A program made the position numbers and the translations under genes. This document shows positions 1 through 9,198 of a DNA stretch of 46,548 nucleotides, in pieces. The notes under the pieces were generated by a model. It did no database searches, had not been told where the DNA came from, and was given only the letters and a program-made list of their open reading frames with translations. Each line of letters opens with the position of its first letter. The stretch's first letter is position 1. The stretch comes from Fusobacteriia bacterium 4572_74 (GTDB lineage: Bacteria > Fusobacteriota > Fusobacteriia > Fusobacteriales > Fusobacteriaceae): contig NBMF01000011.1 of assembly GCA_002084825.1 (NCBI GenBank), positions 1 to 46,548 of the forward strand. The letters run 5' to 3'.

Positions 1-552
1 CCTTTCAGGTTGATCTCCATAGAGGTGAACCTTTCCTGCTTCAGGAACCTTTTTTAAAATTTGAGTTCTTAAATTTTCTCCTATCACAGCTAGATCATGG
101 TAGTTGTATCCATCTCCTGTGACCATTATTATAGAACCAAATACATCTCCAAACTCATCATTAACATTTGGAATACTAGCTCCTTTAGGAAGATAAGGTT
201 CTACATTATATTTTATTTTTTTCCTTAACTTCTCCCATATAGGGGGAAGATTCCTATATTCAGGTTTTATGTTTACATAGGTAGTAGATAGACCTTTGGA
301 GTTTTTAGTCTCTACAAAATCTAGTTCTTCCATATCTTGAATTACTTCTTCTATCTTATCACCTATTAGTTCTGACATCTCATTGGCACTGGCTCCGGGC
401 CAACGGGTAGTTATTGTAGCTACTTTTATTGTGAAGGGAGGATCTTCCCCTTTTTGCATATTTTGAAATGCTTTTATTCCTGCAAAAATAATAATGACAT
501 ATAATATTATTGTAGTTACTTTGTTTTTTATAGAAAAATTAGTAATATCCAT
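1..552 (-). CDS. RND efflux transporter, N-terminal part (runs off window)
   Basis: Inner-membrane pump of the AcrB/MexB (HAE1/RND) family, expected to export drugs or other amphiphiles by proton antiport. Only the first 184 residues are here; the reading frame is open to base 1. The protein starts MDITNFSIKNK, has one membrane helix (about residues 11-30), and continues into a porter domain with the family signature TRWPGASANEMSELIGDKIEE. The ATG follows directly on the TAG of the upstream membrane-fusion gene, so the two are translationally coupled, and a GAGGT inside the end of that gene serves as ribosome binding site. It is the third gene of a TolC-MFP-RND operon read leftwards. The substrate cannot be told from this fragment. 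Confidence 0.9.
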   Translation of the reverse strand, partial: MDITNFSIKNKVTTIILYVIIIFAGIKAFQNMQKGEDPPFTIKVATITTRWPGASANEMSELIGDKIEEVIQDMEELDFVETKNSKGLSTTYVNIKPEYRNLPPIWEKLRKKIKYNVEPYLPKGASIPNVNDEFGDVFGSIIMVTGDGYNYHDLAVIGENLRTQILKKVPEAGKVHLYGDQPER

Positions 553-1737
553 CTACCTCACCTCTTTTGAAGGAATAGCTACCTTTTGTCCATCAGCTAT
601 CTGAGAAACTCCTGAAGATACGATATAATCACCTGTTTTAATTCCATCCATTACAGCGACTCCTTCAGAGTATGTTTTTCCTAGGGTAATAACAGTTTTT
701 TTAGCTGCGGCAACTCCCTCTGCTATATTTGTAAGAATATATACAAATTTGTTTCCTGCTGCGTCCTGCTCTATAGCACTTAGGGGAATGATTATTTGAC
801 TGTCCTTTTTATGGGAAAGGTCAAAGGTTATTTTTGTAGACATTCCAGGTTTTATCTGACTGTCATTTTCAAGAAGAGTGATTTTCAAAGGAAAGCTGTT
901 CCCATATCCTGTAGATGATGATCCAATTTCCTTTACTATTCCCCTATAAATTTTTCCAGGAAGAGCATTTACTTCTATTGCTACTTCCTGCCCTCTATTT
1001 AGGTTTACTACAAGATTTTCAGGTATAAAAGTCTCTGTTTCTAGAGTATCTCCAAGACTTACTGTATATATAGGTGTCCCCGCTGTAATAGTTTCGTTTA
1101 TTTCTCTGTCTTCGGATACTATGAAACCATTTTGAGGAGCAATAAGCTTTGTGTATCCAAGGTTTAGCTTGTTTTGAGCTAGCTGCATGTTGCTTGCTTT
1201 CAGGCTCGCTATAGCTGAATTTTTACTGGCTTTTGATTCAGTTAGCTGGGCTTCAGTCACATCTTTATTAGCCTTGGCATTATCATAGTCACTTTTTGAG
1301 ACATTGTCATCATAATAAAGTTTTTCCATACGAGAAAATTCATTTTTTGAATTTACAAAGGAAGCCTCAGCACTTTTTAGCCTAGCCTCAGCCTGGGCTA
1401 CTCCTGCAAGGGAATGTTCATATTGGGCAAGAGAATTTTCTACACTAAGTTTATAATTTTCCTCGTCTAACTGAGCAAGAATCTGTCCCTTTTTCACAGA
1501 ATCTCCTAATTTGAAATATTTATTTTCAATTGTTCCAGCTACTCTAAAACTTAATTTTGATTCTATTTCAGAGATAATATTTCCAGAAAAAGTTCTGCTA
1601 TATTCCACTCCTTTATCAGCTGCTATCACATATCGAACTGATCTTGGTTTTTTTTCTATTTGAACACTTTCCTCTTTGTCTTTGCCACAAGCTCCTAGAG
1701 CAAAAATGACAAGTATAGCAATTAAAATCTTTTTCAT
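553..1737 (-). CDS. Efflux RND periplasmic adaptor (HlyD/AcrA family lipoprotein)
   Basis: Membrane-fusion protein of 394 residues that bridges the RND pump and the outer-membrane channel. It has a lipoprotein signal with lipobox LGAC (Cys17), so it should be anchored to the inner membrane. A lipoyl/barrel-sandwich half-motif follows (LGDSVKKGQILAQLDEENY, about residues 77-95), then an alanine-rich alpha-hairpin (about 100-190), the second lipoyl half (IAPQNGFIVSEDREINETI) and a beta-barrel/MP domain. Length is normal for the family. It sits 11 bp after the TolC-like gene and directly abuts the RND gene. The upstream AGGAGG gives a confident ATG start. Confidence 0.93.
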   Translation of the reverse strand: MKKILIAILVIFALGACGKDKEESVQIEKKPRSVRYVIAADKGVEYSRTFSGNIISEIESKLSFRVAGTIENKYFKLGDSVKKGQILAQLDEENYKLSVENSLAQYEHSLAGVAQAEARLKSAEASFVNSKNEFSRMEKLYYDDNVSKSDYDNAKANKDVTEAQLTESKASKNSAIASLKASNMQLAQNKLNLGYTKLIAPQNGFIVSEDREINETITAGTPIYTVSLGDTLETETFIPENLVVNLNRGQEVAIEVNALPGKIYRGIVKEIGSSSTGYGNSFPLKITLLENDSQIKPGMSTKITFDLSHKKDSQIIIPLSAIEQDAAGNKFVYILTNIAEGVAAAKKTVITLGKTYSEGVAVMDGIKTGDYIVSSGVSQIADGQKVAIPSKEVR

Positions 1738-1748
1738 TATCTATCCTC

Positions 1749-4028
1749 CTAATCTAAACTGGTTAAATTTCTCAATAAAACTTCAGTTTGCTCTTTTTCA
1801 GTATCGTTGTATTCAAAATAATATTTTCCACATAATTTTTCCATATCTACCATGGATATATAGTAATTAAATTTTATAGAAGCAGCTGTCTGTTCAGCTT
1901 TTATAAGGTTATTTCTAGCATCTATTATATCTGTTATGGTTGTTTTTCCATTTATATACATATCTTCCTGTAATTTTAGGTTTTTTTTGGATGCTTCCAC
2001 TGACTTTTTAGCCAATTTTATTTTTCTGTAGTTTCCAAGGATCTTACCGTACTGGCTAGATATATTATTTGAAATACTAGCGACCTTTCCCTCTCTGTCT
2101 AGTTTTAGTTTTTTTAGCTCAGACTTTATCTGGTTTTTCGTATATTCTATCTCCCCACCACTGTAGATAGGAAGGGTAACACCAACTCCTGCTGTCCAGT
2201 ACTGGTCAGCTTTTGTATTACTAGAGCCTTCTCCCCAAGGGTCTTTAAGATCTTTATCATAGTTTACACTTGCTGTAATTTTAGGAAGATATCTTTTTCT
2301 TTTTGCAGTTTTTAATTTCCTTTTTTTTGCTTCTATTTGAAAATCAAGGCTTTTCAGTTCAGGAGAATTTTCTATGCCTTTTTGAATGAAATAGTTTTTT
2401 ATACCAGTCATTTTCCAGGGTTTGTTTAGCTCAACACCAAAATTTTGAAAAATAGAAAGATCCACGATCTCCCCTATACCCTTTTCATCGATGGAAAAGT
2501 AGTTGTCCATGGACGTATTTAATAGTCTATTAAGATCTGAGTTGCCAGAGAAGATATTACTTCTTAACTCCTCTAAATTAGTTGTAGAGGATGCTAGTTC
2601 GCTTTCAAAACGATAGATATCTTCCGGCCCTGAGCTTCCCACTGAATATTTAATCTTAGCAACATTCAAGTATCTTTTTATAAGATTGCTATTATACTCT
2701 TCTATTTCAAATCCTGCATATGACTTGAGAGTATTCAGATAAACTGTAAGAAGGTTCTGAATCTGAGCTATTTGCTCCTGTCTCAGTTCTTCTTTTGCAG
2801 CATTATATAGTTTTTTTTGTACATCGATATTGGAAAAGACCTCTTCATTATAGATCATCTGACTGAGGATGAATCCGCCCTTCAAAGAATTTTCTGCACT
2901 TGTAGAATCATTTTTAGCTCTAGTACCATCATTTTTTTGATAATCCATAGTTAGTGAAAGGTCAGGCCTTGTATCTGCTTTTGCTATTTTTACATCGTAG
3001 CTTCCTGATATTAACTCTTCTTTTTTAGATTTTATATCTGTATTCTTTCGAAGAAGCTTTGTTAAGGCATCTTTAATTGTTAGATCTATGTCTCCAAACT
3101 TACTTTCGTTGATGATTATTATTTTTTCAGATGAAAGATCTCTAATATAAAGATCTGCTGCTTTTGCTACCCTGTAATCTAATATTATATTTAGACTAGA
3201 TGAATCTAGTCTAGAAGTGAGTTCAGAGAACTCTCTTTTTTCATAATGTTTTAAAAGATTTGTTACTGCAACACGTATTCTTCTCTGGGCATCATCATGT
3301 TTAGAATAACCCATGAGAGTACCGGAATTATCTTCTTTCGAAAAGAAAAACGAGAAACTAGGTATTCCTTCTTTTGAGGCTTTTTCCATAGTTTTTTGAA
3401 GAGATTTATCATTGTTTGAAAGAACTATGAGAGCATCTGATTCAGATATGATCGATACATTTTTTCCTTCAAGGGGAATTAAGGTCACACTTTTATCTCC
3501 TAAAAGTTTTTTATCTATTATCTTCTTTTCATAAGTTTTTGCTGTCTCGGAAAATTCTTTAGAATAAAGTATTCCTATCTTTTTTGTTTCCCTTGTTTCA
3601 TTTAAGGTATCTACTACTTCTTGTAAATTGTAGTCAGTTGAAATGGTATTTAAATTTTCAATCTGTCCCTCATTATGAGCTCCATAAAAAAATGGTGCTA
3701 TCACAAGTTTTTTGAAGCTTCTAGTATTTTCGAGAAGTTTTGATGGATTTTCATTTAATACAATAATTACATCGATATCACTGTTATTTTCTAGCATGGA
3801 AACGGCTCTTTTAATATCTCCATTTTTGGCTGAAATTTCTTTTTTTATAAAGGGCTTAAAGGGAGTGTTTTCAAAATTTTTATCTAGCTCGGCCTTTAAG
3901 TTTTTATTTAGCTGGTTTTTTAATTTTTCAGATACTTCTCTCTGGACAATTCCTATATTTATATCTTTGGCAGAAGATACTAGAAATATCCCAAAAATCA
4001 AAAAAATCCCAAAAATCTTTCTTTTCAT
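1749..4028 (-). CDS. TolC-family outer-membrane channel with N-terminal substrate-binding-like domain
   Basis: This 759-residue protein is far longer than ordinary TolC channels (about 430-490). The C-terminal half (about 300-759) is a TolC repeat protein: two alpha-helical repeats with motifs such as YWTAGVGVTLPIYSGGE and DARNNLIKAEQTAA. After a signal peptide, residues about 20-290 resemble the ABC_sub_bind fold (PF04392): a series of Rossmann-like segments (KKIGILYSKEFSETA, SDALIVLSNNDKSLQ, GIPSFSF) ending in SLNIILDYRVAKAADLYI, which matches the usual C-terminal strand-helix of that family. The ATG at 4028 is preferred: AGGAGG lies nine bases upstream, whereas the TTG six bases earlier would be too close. 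First gene of the efflux operon, divergent from tetR. The domain assignment is from memory of the families. Confidence 0.85.
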   Translation of the reverse strand: MKRKIFGIFLIFGIFLVSSAKDINIGIVQREVSEKLKNQLNKNLKAELDKNFENTPFKPFIKKEISAKNGDIKRAVSMLENNSDIDVIIVLNENPSKLLENTRSFKKLVIAPFFYGAHNEGQIENLNTISTDYNLQEVVDTLNETRETKKIGILYSKEFSETAKTYEKKIIDKKLLGDKSVTLIPLEGKNVSIISESDALIVLSNNDKSLQKTMEKASKEGIPSFSFFFSKEDNSGTLMGYSKHDDAQRRIRVAVTNLLKHYEKREFSELTSRLDSSSLNIILDYRVAKAADLYIRDLSSEKIIIINESKFGDIDLTIKDALTKLLRKNTDIKSKKEELISGSYDVKIAKADTRPDLSLTMDYQKNDGTRAKNDSTSAENSLKGGFILSQMIYNEEVFSNIDVQKKLYNAAKEELRQEQIAQIQNLLTVYLNTLKSYAGFEIEEYNSNLIKRYLNVAKIKYSVGSSGPEDIYRFESELASSTTNLEELRSNIFSGNSDLNRLLNTSMDNYFSIDEKGIGEIVDLSIFQNFGVELNKPWKMTGIKNYFIQKGIENSPELKSLDFQIEAKKRKLKTAKRKRYLPKITASVNYDKDLKDPWGEGSSNTKADQYWTAGVGVTLPIYSGGEIEYTKNQIKSELKKLKLDREGKVASISNNISSQYGKILGNYRKIKLAKKSVEASKKNLKLQEDMYINGKTTITDIIDARNNLIKAEQTAASIKFNYYISMVDMEKLCGKYYFEYNDTEKEQTEVLLRNLTSLD

Positions 4029-4095
4029 GAACAAATTCCTCCTAATTTTATTTCTATAGTGTTGCTATTTTCTAATTAAAACTCTTTATCCCCCC

Positions 4096-4134
4096 TTGAT
4101 TCTATTTTTTACACATTTATAGAGAGTATACTCT
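4096..4134 (+). promoter_or_regulatory. Candidate tetR promoter and operator
   Basis: A TTGATT hexamer (4096-4101) and TATAGA (4118-4123), 16 bp apart, are followed at once by the perfect 12-bp palindrome AGAGTATACTCT (4123-4134). This lies between the divergent efflux operon and the TetR gene, where a TetR dimer would bind. A second inverted repeat, AACAGAG-N6-CTCTGTT, lies at 4181-4200 in the tetR leader and shares the AGAG/CTCT core. The assignment is inference from position and symmetry. Confidence 0.5.
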
Positions 4135-4233
4135 TTAAAAATGTATCTATTTAGTATAAAAAAGTGTATAATGATAAAAAAACAGAGAATTCACTCTGTT
4201 ATCTATCTAAGATACCTTATGGAGGGTAAAAAA

Positions 4234-4806
4234 ATGAAAGAAAATATAAAGTGTAAGGAAAAAATTATCAATGGTGCTCTTGAATTGTTTGTAGAAATGG
4301 GCTTTGATGGAACATCTATAGCTTCAATTGTGAAATATTCCGGGGTATCAAACGGTGCTATGTATCATCATTTTAGTTCCAAAGAGGAACTCATAAATGA
4401 GGTTTTTTTTTCAATACACAAAGTGGTGAAAGAGGATATGCTCGGCTCTCTGAAAGGTTGCATAGATATTAGAGAAAAATTTTATGCTCTCTGGTCCACA
4501 AGAATTAGATGGAGCCTTGCAAACCCTAAAAAAAAGATGTTTATGGAGATGTTTTCTAACTCCCCGTATATGGAAAAGCTCTGGACGCAATCAGTTACAG
4601 ATCAGTTTAACTTTTTATGTGATATTTTTGATGAAGCTAATAGAAGTGATATTATTATGGATATGGATGCTGATTATCTCCTATGCCATATGAAATCTTC
4701 TAGTAATGGAATGGCTCTGTATTTAAGATTACACCCAAAAAAATATTCAGAAGATTTTCTAAAGAACTCCTTTAAGATGTTCTGGAGATCTATTATTAAT
4801 ATTTAA
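4234..4806 (+). CDS. TetR/AcrR-family transcriptional repressor
   Basis: Regulator of 190 residues, normal for the family. The N-terminal helix-turn-helix is clear: TSIASIVKYSGVSNGAMYHH followed by FSSKEELINEVF (about residues 27-60). The rest is an all-helical ligand-binding and dimerisation domain. The ATG at 4234 is chosen because GGAGGG lies seven bases before it; an in-frame ATG at 4141 would add 31 unlikely residues and overlap the operator region. It is divergent from the TolC-MFP-RND operon and most likely represses that operon and itself, as such pairs usually do. Confidence 0.9.
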   Translation: MKENIKCKEKIINGALELFVEMGFDGTSIASIVKYSGVSNGAMYHHFSSKEELINEVFFSIHKVVKEDMLGSLKGCIDIREKFYALWSTRIRWSLANPKKKMFMEMFSNSPYMEKLWTQSVTDQFNFLCDIFDEANRSDIIMDMDADYLLCHMKSSSNGMALYLRLHPKKYSEDFLKNSFKMFWRSIINI

Positions 4807-4949
4807 TATATTTACCTAGAGGGATAGGTTTCGTATATAATCTCCTATAACACTCTTTATCTTAGATAGAGTATATTATAGAAGTATAAAAGAAATCATA
4901 GTTTTTGAGCTTTAATTATATATTTCAAGTATAAAAAAACCTCCAGAAA

Positions 4950-4970
4950 AATGTAATATAATTTTACATT
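4950..4970. other. Short inverted repeat between tetR and the GGDEF remnant
   Basis: AATGTAA and TTACATT face each other across seven bases in the 228-bp gap between two convergent genes. A further ACTCT...AGAGT symmetry (4852-4872) echoes the tetR upstream palindromes. It could be a weak terminator or an operator relic; no T-run follows on either strand. Confidence 0.3.
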
Positions 4971-5034
4971 AATTTAAAGGCTTCAGTAGACTTTTGAATA
5001 ATTTCTTAAATTCATAGTCAATTTTGTTATAAAT

Positions 5035-5731
5035 TTATTCTGTAGTAATACAATTTCTGCCTTTATTTTTACTTGCATAAAGAAAGTCATCGGCTCTTTT
5101 TATAAGGCTATTAATGGTATCATTTGAATTTATTAATGTAGCACCGACAGATATAGTGACATTGATTTTTTTATCTTTTAATTCTATATAAGTTTTTTCT
5201 ACAAGGACTTTTAATTTTTCAGCTATTTTTTTAAGTTCTGCTTTATTAATTTCAGGGAATATTCCTATAAACTCATCTCCTCCCAATCTTCCTATTGTAT
5301 CACCACTTCTAAGATTATTTGAAAAAGTTTTTGATACAGTTTTTAGAATTAAATCACCTATATCGTGACCATAGTGATCATTAAATTCTTTAAAATGGTC
5401 AACATCTAAAAAAATAATTCCAAATTCTATTTCATTTAACAAAAATTCATTAAATCTTAGATTTATTGAATTTTCAATATATCTTCTATTTGGAATCTGA
5501 GTGAGTTCATCCAACATGGCTAATTTTTCAAGACTTTTGGAGGAAAACCTCAATCTGTGTAATTTCATCATTTGTAATTGTATTAGATAAAGGACATCCT
5601 AGTTTACATAGGGGATTTCCCTCTAAATCTATATGTTGGAGAATGTTGTCAAAACAATGACTTCCAACAACTTCTGAAGATTTGAATCCACTAAGATCTT
5701 CTGCTCCATCATCAGCTTTAATTCCCTCCAT
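5035..5731 (-). pseudogene. PAS-GGDEF diguanylate cyclase, frameshifted and internally deleted
   Basis: Two pieces of one gene lie in different frames. The upstream piece (5731-5528) reads GAEDLSGFKSSEVVGSHCF...GNPLCKLGCPLSNTI, the core of the PAS domain common in sensor cyclases. It breaks off after QIEVFL, where the rest of the PAS domain should follow. The second piece (5571-5035) enters at SKSLEKLAMLDELTQIPNRR and is a complete GGDEF domain with intact GGDEF active site and an RSGD inhibitory site five residues upstream. The PAS start (MEGIKADDGAEDLSGF) also looks shortened. At least one deletion plus a frame change has occurred. The GGDEF piece might still be made from an internal start at 5571, but no good ribosome binding site was seen. 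Confidence 0.8.
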
Positions 5732-6043
5732 CCTAAAATATTTTATGTGATTTTATAATTATAATTTTACTACAAAACTATAAATAATGGAATGATAATA
5801 ATTTTTTAGATAACTTTTTACGCCCAAAGAAGGTTTGATATCAAAACTATCTATCCTCTTTTAATTAGTTGATTTTTGAATTTATTATCTCTATATGTAT
5901 GAAAAAAATACTTTTAAAAATAAAAATTATAACTAACTAAATAATTAATTAAATAACTATCTATTTATTAAGTTGCAAGTAACTTTTAAAAAGAAGTATA
6001 CTTAAATTATAAAAATAAAATCATAATAATTTAGGGGGACGTT
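5732..6043. other. AT-rich intergenic region upstream of the HD-GYP gene
   Basis: About 310 bases with no plausible ORF. It must contain the promoter of the HD-GYP gene, but many AT-rich matches make a choice arbitrary. I looked for a cyclic-di-GMP riboswitch, since both neighbours handle this messenger, and did not recognise one. The only clear signal is AGGGGG six bases before the ATG at 6044. Confidence 0.4.
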
Positions 6044-7366
6044 ATGAATAGACAATCAAAAAATGCTTTTAAAATTGTGGCATATTATATATTATTTGGA
6101 GTATCATGGATAGTATTTTCCGATAAACTCATCGATTTAATAACCAACAGCATATCTCTTCGCTCTACTGTGCAAACATATAAAGGGTTAATTTATATAT
6201 TATTTACCTCAATTTTATTATTTAAAATGATTAAAAAAAATTTAAAAGATGGACAGTATAACAAAAAAGCACTTTTGGAAAAAGAATTGAGATTAGATGA
6301 AATAAACAAAAATATAAATCATTTATTTGATCTATCTATAAAAATGTTGAGCCCAATTGAATATAGTGATGAATCCTTTATAAAAGAAATATTTAGAATT
6401 GCATCTACTCTATCTGATATAAATGATTTAGGGAGTGCATATATTGTCAAAGATGATAAAATAGAATTTATAGATTCCATAGGTTTTGATTTAGAGGAAT
6501 TAAAAAAAATGGATAAGGATCTAAATCTTTATAAAATCCCTTTTAATAAAATAGTTGTAAATAGAGATTATAAAAACGAAATAAATAAAAAATTAAAATA
6601 TGGAAACTCATCATTAAAAAATATTAAGGAATCTATTTATGCAGGAGTTTATAAAAATAAAAAATTCATTGGTGGTTTTAATTTAGATATAAGCGAAGGT
6701 TCAAGTAAAAGCTATTCGGATGATTTAATCAATAGAGTGCAATTAATTCAAGATCTATCAAATGGATTTTATAGAGTGAAAAAATATAGTGATTATAAAT
6801 CTATGCTGCAAAATGATATTGTCCAATCTTTTATAGCCACTTTAGAATTTCATGATGATTATACAAAGGGACATTCTGTTCTTGTGGCGAAACATTCTAT
6901 GAAAATAGGTGAAGCATTAGGCTTGGATAAAAATAAACTTGAGGACTTATACTGGGCTGCTATTATGCACGACATTGGGAAAATAATAATTCCTGCTGAA
7001 ATATTGAATAAATCAGGAAAGCTAAGTGATTCAGAATTTAATCTGATAAAAAAACATCCAGAGATAGGATGTAAAATAATATCAAAAAGTGAAACATTAC
7101 AGACTGTATCTAAATATGTTTTATATCATCATGAACGTTGGGATGGTAAAGGCTATCCAAGTGGTTTAAAAGGTGATGAAATCCCACTATTATCTCAAAT
7201 TATATCTGTAGCTGATTCTTGGCATGCTATGACATCAGATAGAGCCTATAAGAAAAAATTAAATAATTGGGAAGGCTTAGAAGAATTAATAAAAAATAGA
7301 GGAACACAATTTTCTCCTATAATTGTAGATATATTTATAAAAAACAAATGTTATTTAGTTGATTAA
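6044..7366 (+). CDS. Membrane-anchored HD-GYP cyclic-di-GMP phosphodiesterase
   Basis: Protein of 440 residues. Two membrane helices at the N-terminus (about 12-34 and 45-62) belong to the short module often found ahead of PAS or GGDEF domains (FGVSWIVFSDKLI...YKGLIYILFTSILLF). A GAF-like sensor region follows (about 90-245). The C-terminus is a canonical HD-GYP domain: HDDYTKGHS, MHDIGK, HHERWDGKGYPSGL and ADSWHAMTSDRAY are all present, so metal and substrate residues look intact. It should hydrolyse cyclic-di-GMP at the inner membrane. It lies between a broken and an intact GGDEF gene on the same theme. ATG start with AGGGGG upstream. Confidence 0.92.
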   Translation: MNRQSKNAFKIVAYYILFGVSWIVFSDKLIDLITNSISLRSTVQTYKGLIYILFTSILLFKMIKKNLKDGQYNKKALLEKELRLDEINKNINHLFDLSIKMLSPIEYSDESFIKEIFRIASTLSDINDLGSAYIVKDDKIEFIDSIGFDLEELKKMDKDLNLYKIPFNKIVVNRDYKNEINKKLKYGNSSLKNIKESIYAGVYKNKKFIGGFNLDISEGSSKSYSDDLINRVQLIQDLSNGFYRVKKYSDYKSMLQNDIVQSFIATLEFHDDYTKGHSVLVAKHSMKIGEALGLDKNKLEDLYWAAIMHDIGKIIIPAEILNKSGKLSDSEFNLIKKHPEIGCKIISKSETLQTVSKYVLYHHERWDGKGYPSGLKGDEIPLLSQIISVADSWHAMTSDRAYKKKLNNWEGLEELIKNRGTQFSPIIVDIFIKNKCYLVD

Positions 7367-7456
7367 TCTAACTTTAAATTTAAAATTGTTTATCATATTA
7401 CTTAGAAAAAAATATTAACAATTTCTTATCATAAATTATAATAATGGGGGATTTAA

Positions 7457-9028
7457 ATGAAAAAAAAAATAATAAATACTACAAAAAATTTTTTCTTCTC
7501 TCTTTTATTTATTATGGTTGTCACCTATATAGGTTCATATGCATTAATTGTTATACCGACATTAAAAAAAGTTAAAAATGAAAGACACAAACAAAACATA
7601 AATAAACTTATTTCAATGACATCACAAGAATTTGATAGCCTTACTGCGATACTGCAAGATAATGCTCAATGGGGAACACTATATCAGAAAATGGATGGAT
7701 CTTCGAGTAAGGAAGAGAATCAAATTTTTTTTAAAGACCTATTTACAGAAAATTCATTAAATCTCTTTGGTTTAGATTATATAGGAATCTACGATACTAA
7801 ACAAAATGAAATAATTAATTATTCTATTTCTGGAAAAAATGTAAAAAATGCTATATCATTGAAAGGTAAAAAATACTTTTTTAGTAGTCAGACAAAAGGA
7901 AAAAATCGTGCCAAAATAGTCTCTGGATATATAGATATAAATAAAAAAGCCTATATGTTTTTTTCTCATATGATTTTGCGAAATGATGGTTCTGGAGACT
8001 TTGTTGGATATCTTTTATTTTTTGAAGAAATAGATAAAAATTATATATCTGATTTAGAAATAAAAAATAATTTATCATTAGAGCTTTATATTCCAAATGA
8101 AAATGATGGTGAATTTATAAAAAAAATTATTACTTATAGAGAAAATTCAGATTTTTATTCTGAAAAAAAAATAAATGGGAAAAGAGTTTATTATGTACCT
8201 TATATGAAAAATGTTCATGAAATAGCCTATATTATAAAGGTGATAATTGATGATAACATTTATGATGAATATCTATTAAGTTTTTTAATTGGGTTGATTC
8301 CCATTATAATTTTAGTTTTATTTATTATTTTTATGAAAAATAGATTAAATGAAAAATTAGTTGATCCTATTATGTCACTTTATAAACATATTGTTTCTGT
8401 GAAAAAAAATAAAAAATATGAATTGTTGAAATATCCCAGTGTAGAAAATGAAATAGATGAAGTTATAGAAGTATTTAACAATCTTATGATTCAAATAGAA
8501 GAACAAAAAATTGCTTTAGAAAAACTAGCTTATATAGATCATTTAACAGGGTTAGCTACAAGGAGATTCTTAGATGAAAAATATGAACTCTTATTTCAAA
8601 GTGCAAAAAGAACGGAAAATATATTAACTCTCATAATGATGGATATAGATTTTTTTAAAAAATATAACGATAAATATGGTCATCTTAAAGGTGATGACGT
8701 TTTAAAAATCATAGGAAAGCTTTTAAATGAAACTTTTAAAAGAGAAGGAGATGTAATAGGGCGATACGGTGGTGAAGAATTTTTGGTTATTTTATATCAA
8801 ACACCTTTAGAGGAAACTTTACGTCTAGCAAATGAGTTTCAAAAAAAACTAGTATCTTGTAATATAAAACATGAAGATTCTCATTTAAAAAAAATAACAG
8901 TTAGTATGGGAATAAAATGTTCTACGATTCTCAAAGATCAAAATTCTTATTTATTTTTGGAAGAAGTTGATAAAGCCCTTTATAAAGCAAAAGAAAGTGG
9001 GAGAAATAAATATATACTTGAATTATAA
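7457..9028 (+). CDS. CHASE4-type sensor diguanylate cyclase (GGEEF)
   Basis: Protein of 523 residues that should make cyclic-di-GMP in response to an extracytoplasmic signal. An N-terminal membrane helix (about 10-33) is followed by a periplasmic domain of about 230 residues with the DNAQWGTLYQKMDG pattern typical of CHASE4. A second membrane helix (about 270-292) and a HAMP-like stretch follow. The GGDEF domain starts at LAYIDHLTGLATRRFLDEKY and has active site GGEEF and an I-site REGD five residues before it, so product inhibition is likely. Same strand as the HD-GYP gene, 90 bp apart with its own GGGGG ribosome binding site. A strong terminator follows. Confidence 0.92.
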   Translation: MKKKIINTTKNFFFSLLFIMVVTYIGSYALIVIPTLKKVKNERHKQNINKLISMTSQEFDSLTAILQDNAQWGTLYQKMDGSSSKEENQIFFKDLFTENSLNLFGLDYIGIYDTKQNEIINYSISGKNVKNAISLKGKKYFFSSQTKGKNRAKIVSGYIDINKKAYMFFSHMILRNDGSGDFVGYLLFFEEIDKNYISDLEIKNNLSLELYIPNENDGEFIKKIITYRENSDFYSEKKINGKRVYYVPYMKNVHEIAYIIKVIIDDNIYDEYLLSFLIGLIPIIILVLFIIFMKNRLNEKLVDPIMSLYKHIVSVKKNKKYELLKYPSVENEIDEVIEVFNNLMIQIEEQKIALEKLAYIDHLTGLATRRFLDEKYELLFQSAKRTENILTLIMMDIDFFKKYNDKYGHLKGDDVLKIIGKLLNETFKREGDVIGRYGGEEFLVILYQTPLEETLRLANEFQKKLVSCNIKHEDSHLKKITVSMGIKCSTILKDQNSYLFLEEVDKALYKAKESGRNKYILEL

Positions 9029-9060
9029 TTATAGATAATAAAATTTATAATTTTGATATA

Positions 9061-9093
9061 AAAAGAGCTTAGGAAATGATCCTAAGCTCTTTT
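9061..9093. terminator. Bidirectional intrinsic terminator
   Basis: A perfect 14-bp stem (AAAAGAGCTTAGGA / TCCTAAGCTCTTTT) with a five-base loop lies between the convergent cyclase gene and nagE. T-rich sequence follows on the plus strand and TTTT is built into the stem on both strands, so it can serve both genes. Confidence 0.9.
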
Positions 9094-9198
9094 AGTTTTT
9101 ATTCCTATTTATTTTCTACCTTTATTTGATTATCTATAATTATTTTAATAAGTTTAATTTTAAAATTAGATTAAGGTTGTAAAGATGAATTGAATATC

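Noticed and set aside
5732-6043. Cyclic-di-GMP riboswitch ahead of the HD-GYP gene
   Set aside because: The GEMM core and its tetraloop/receptor pattern were not found; the region is only AT-rich.
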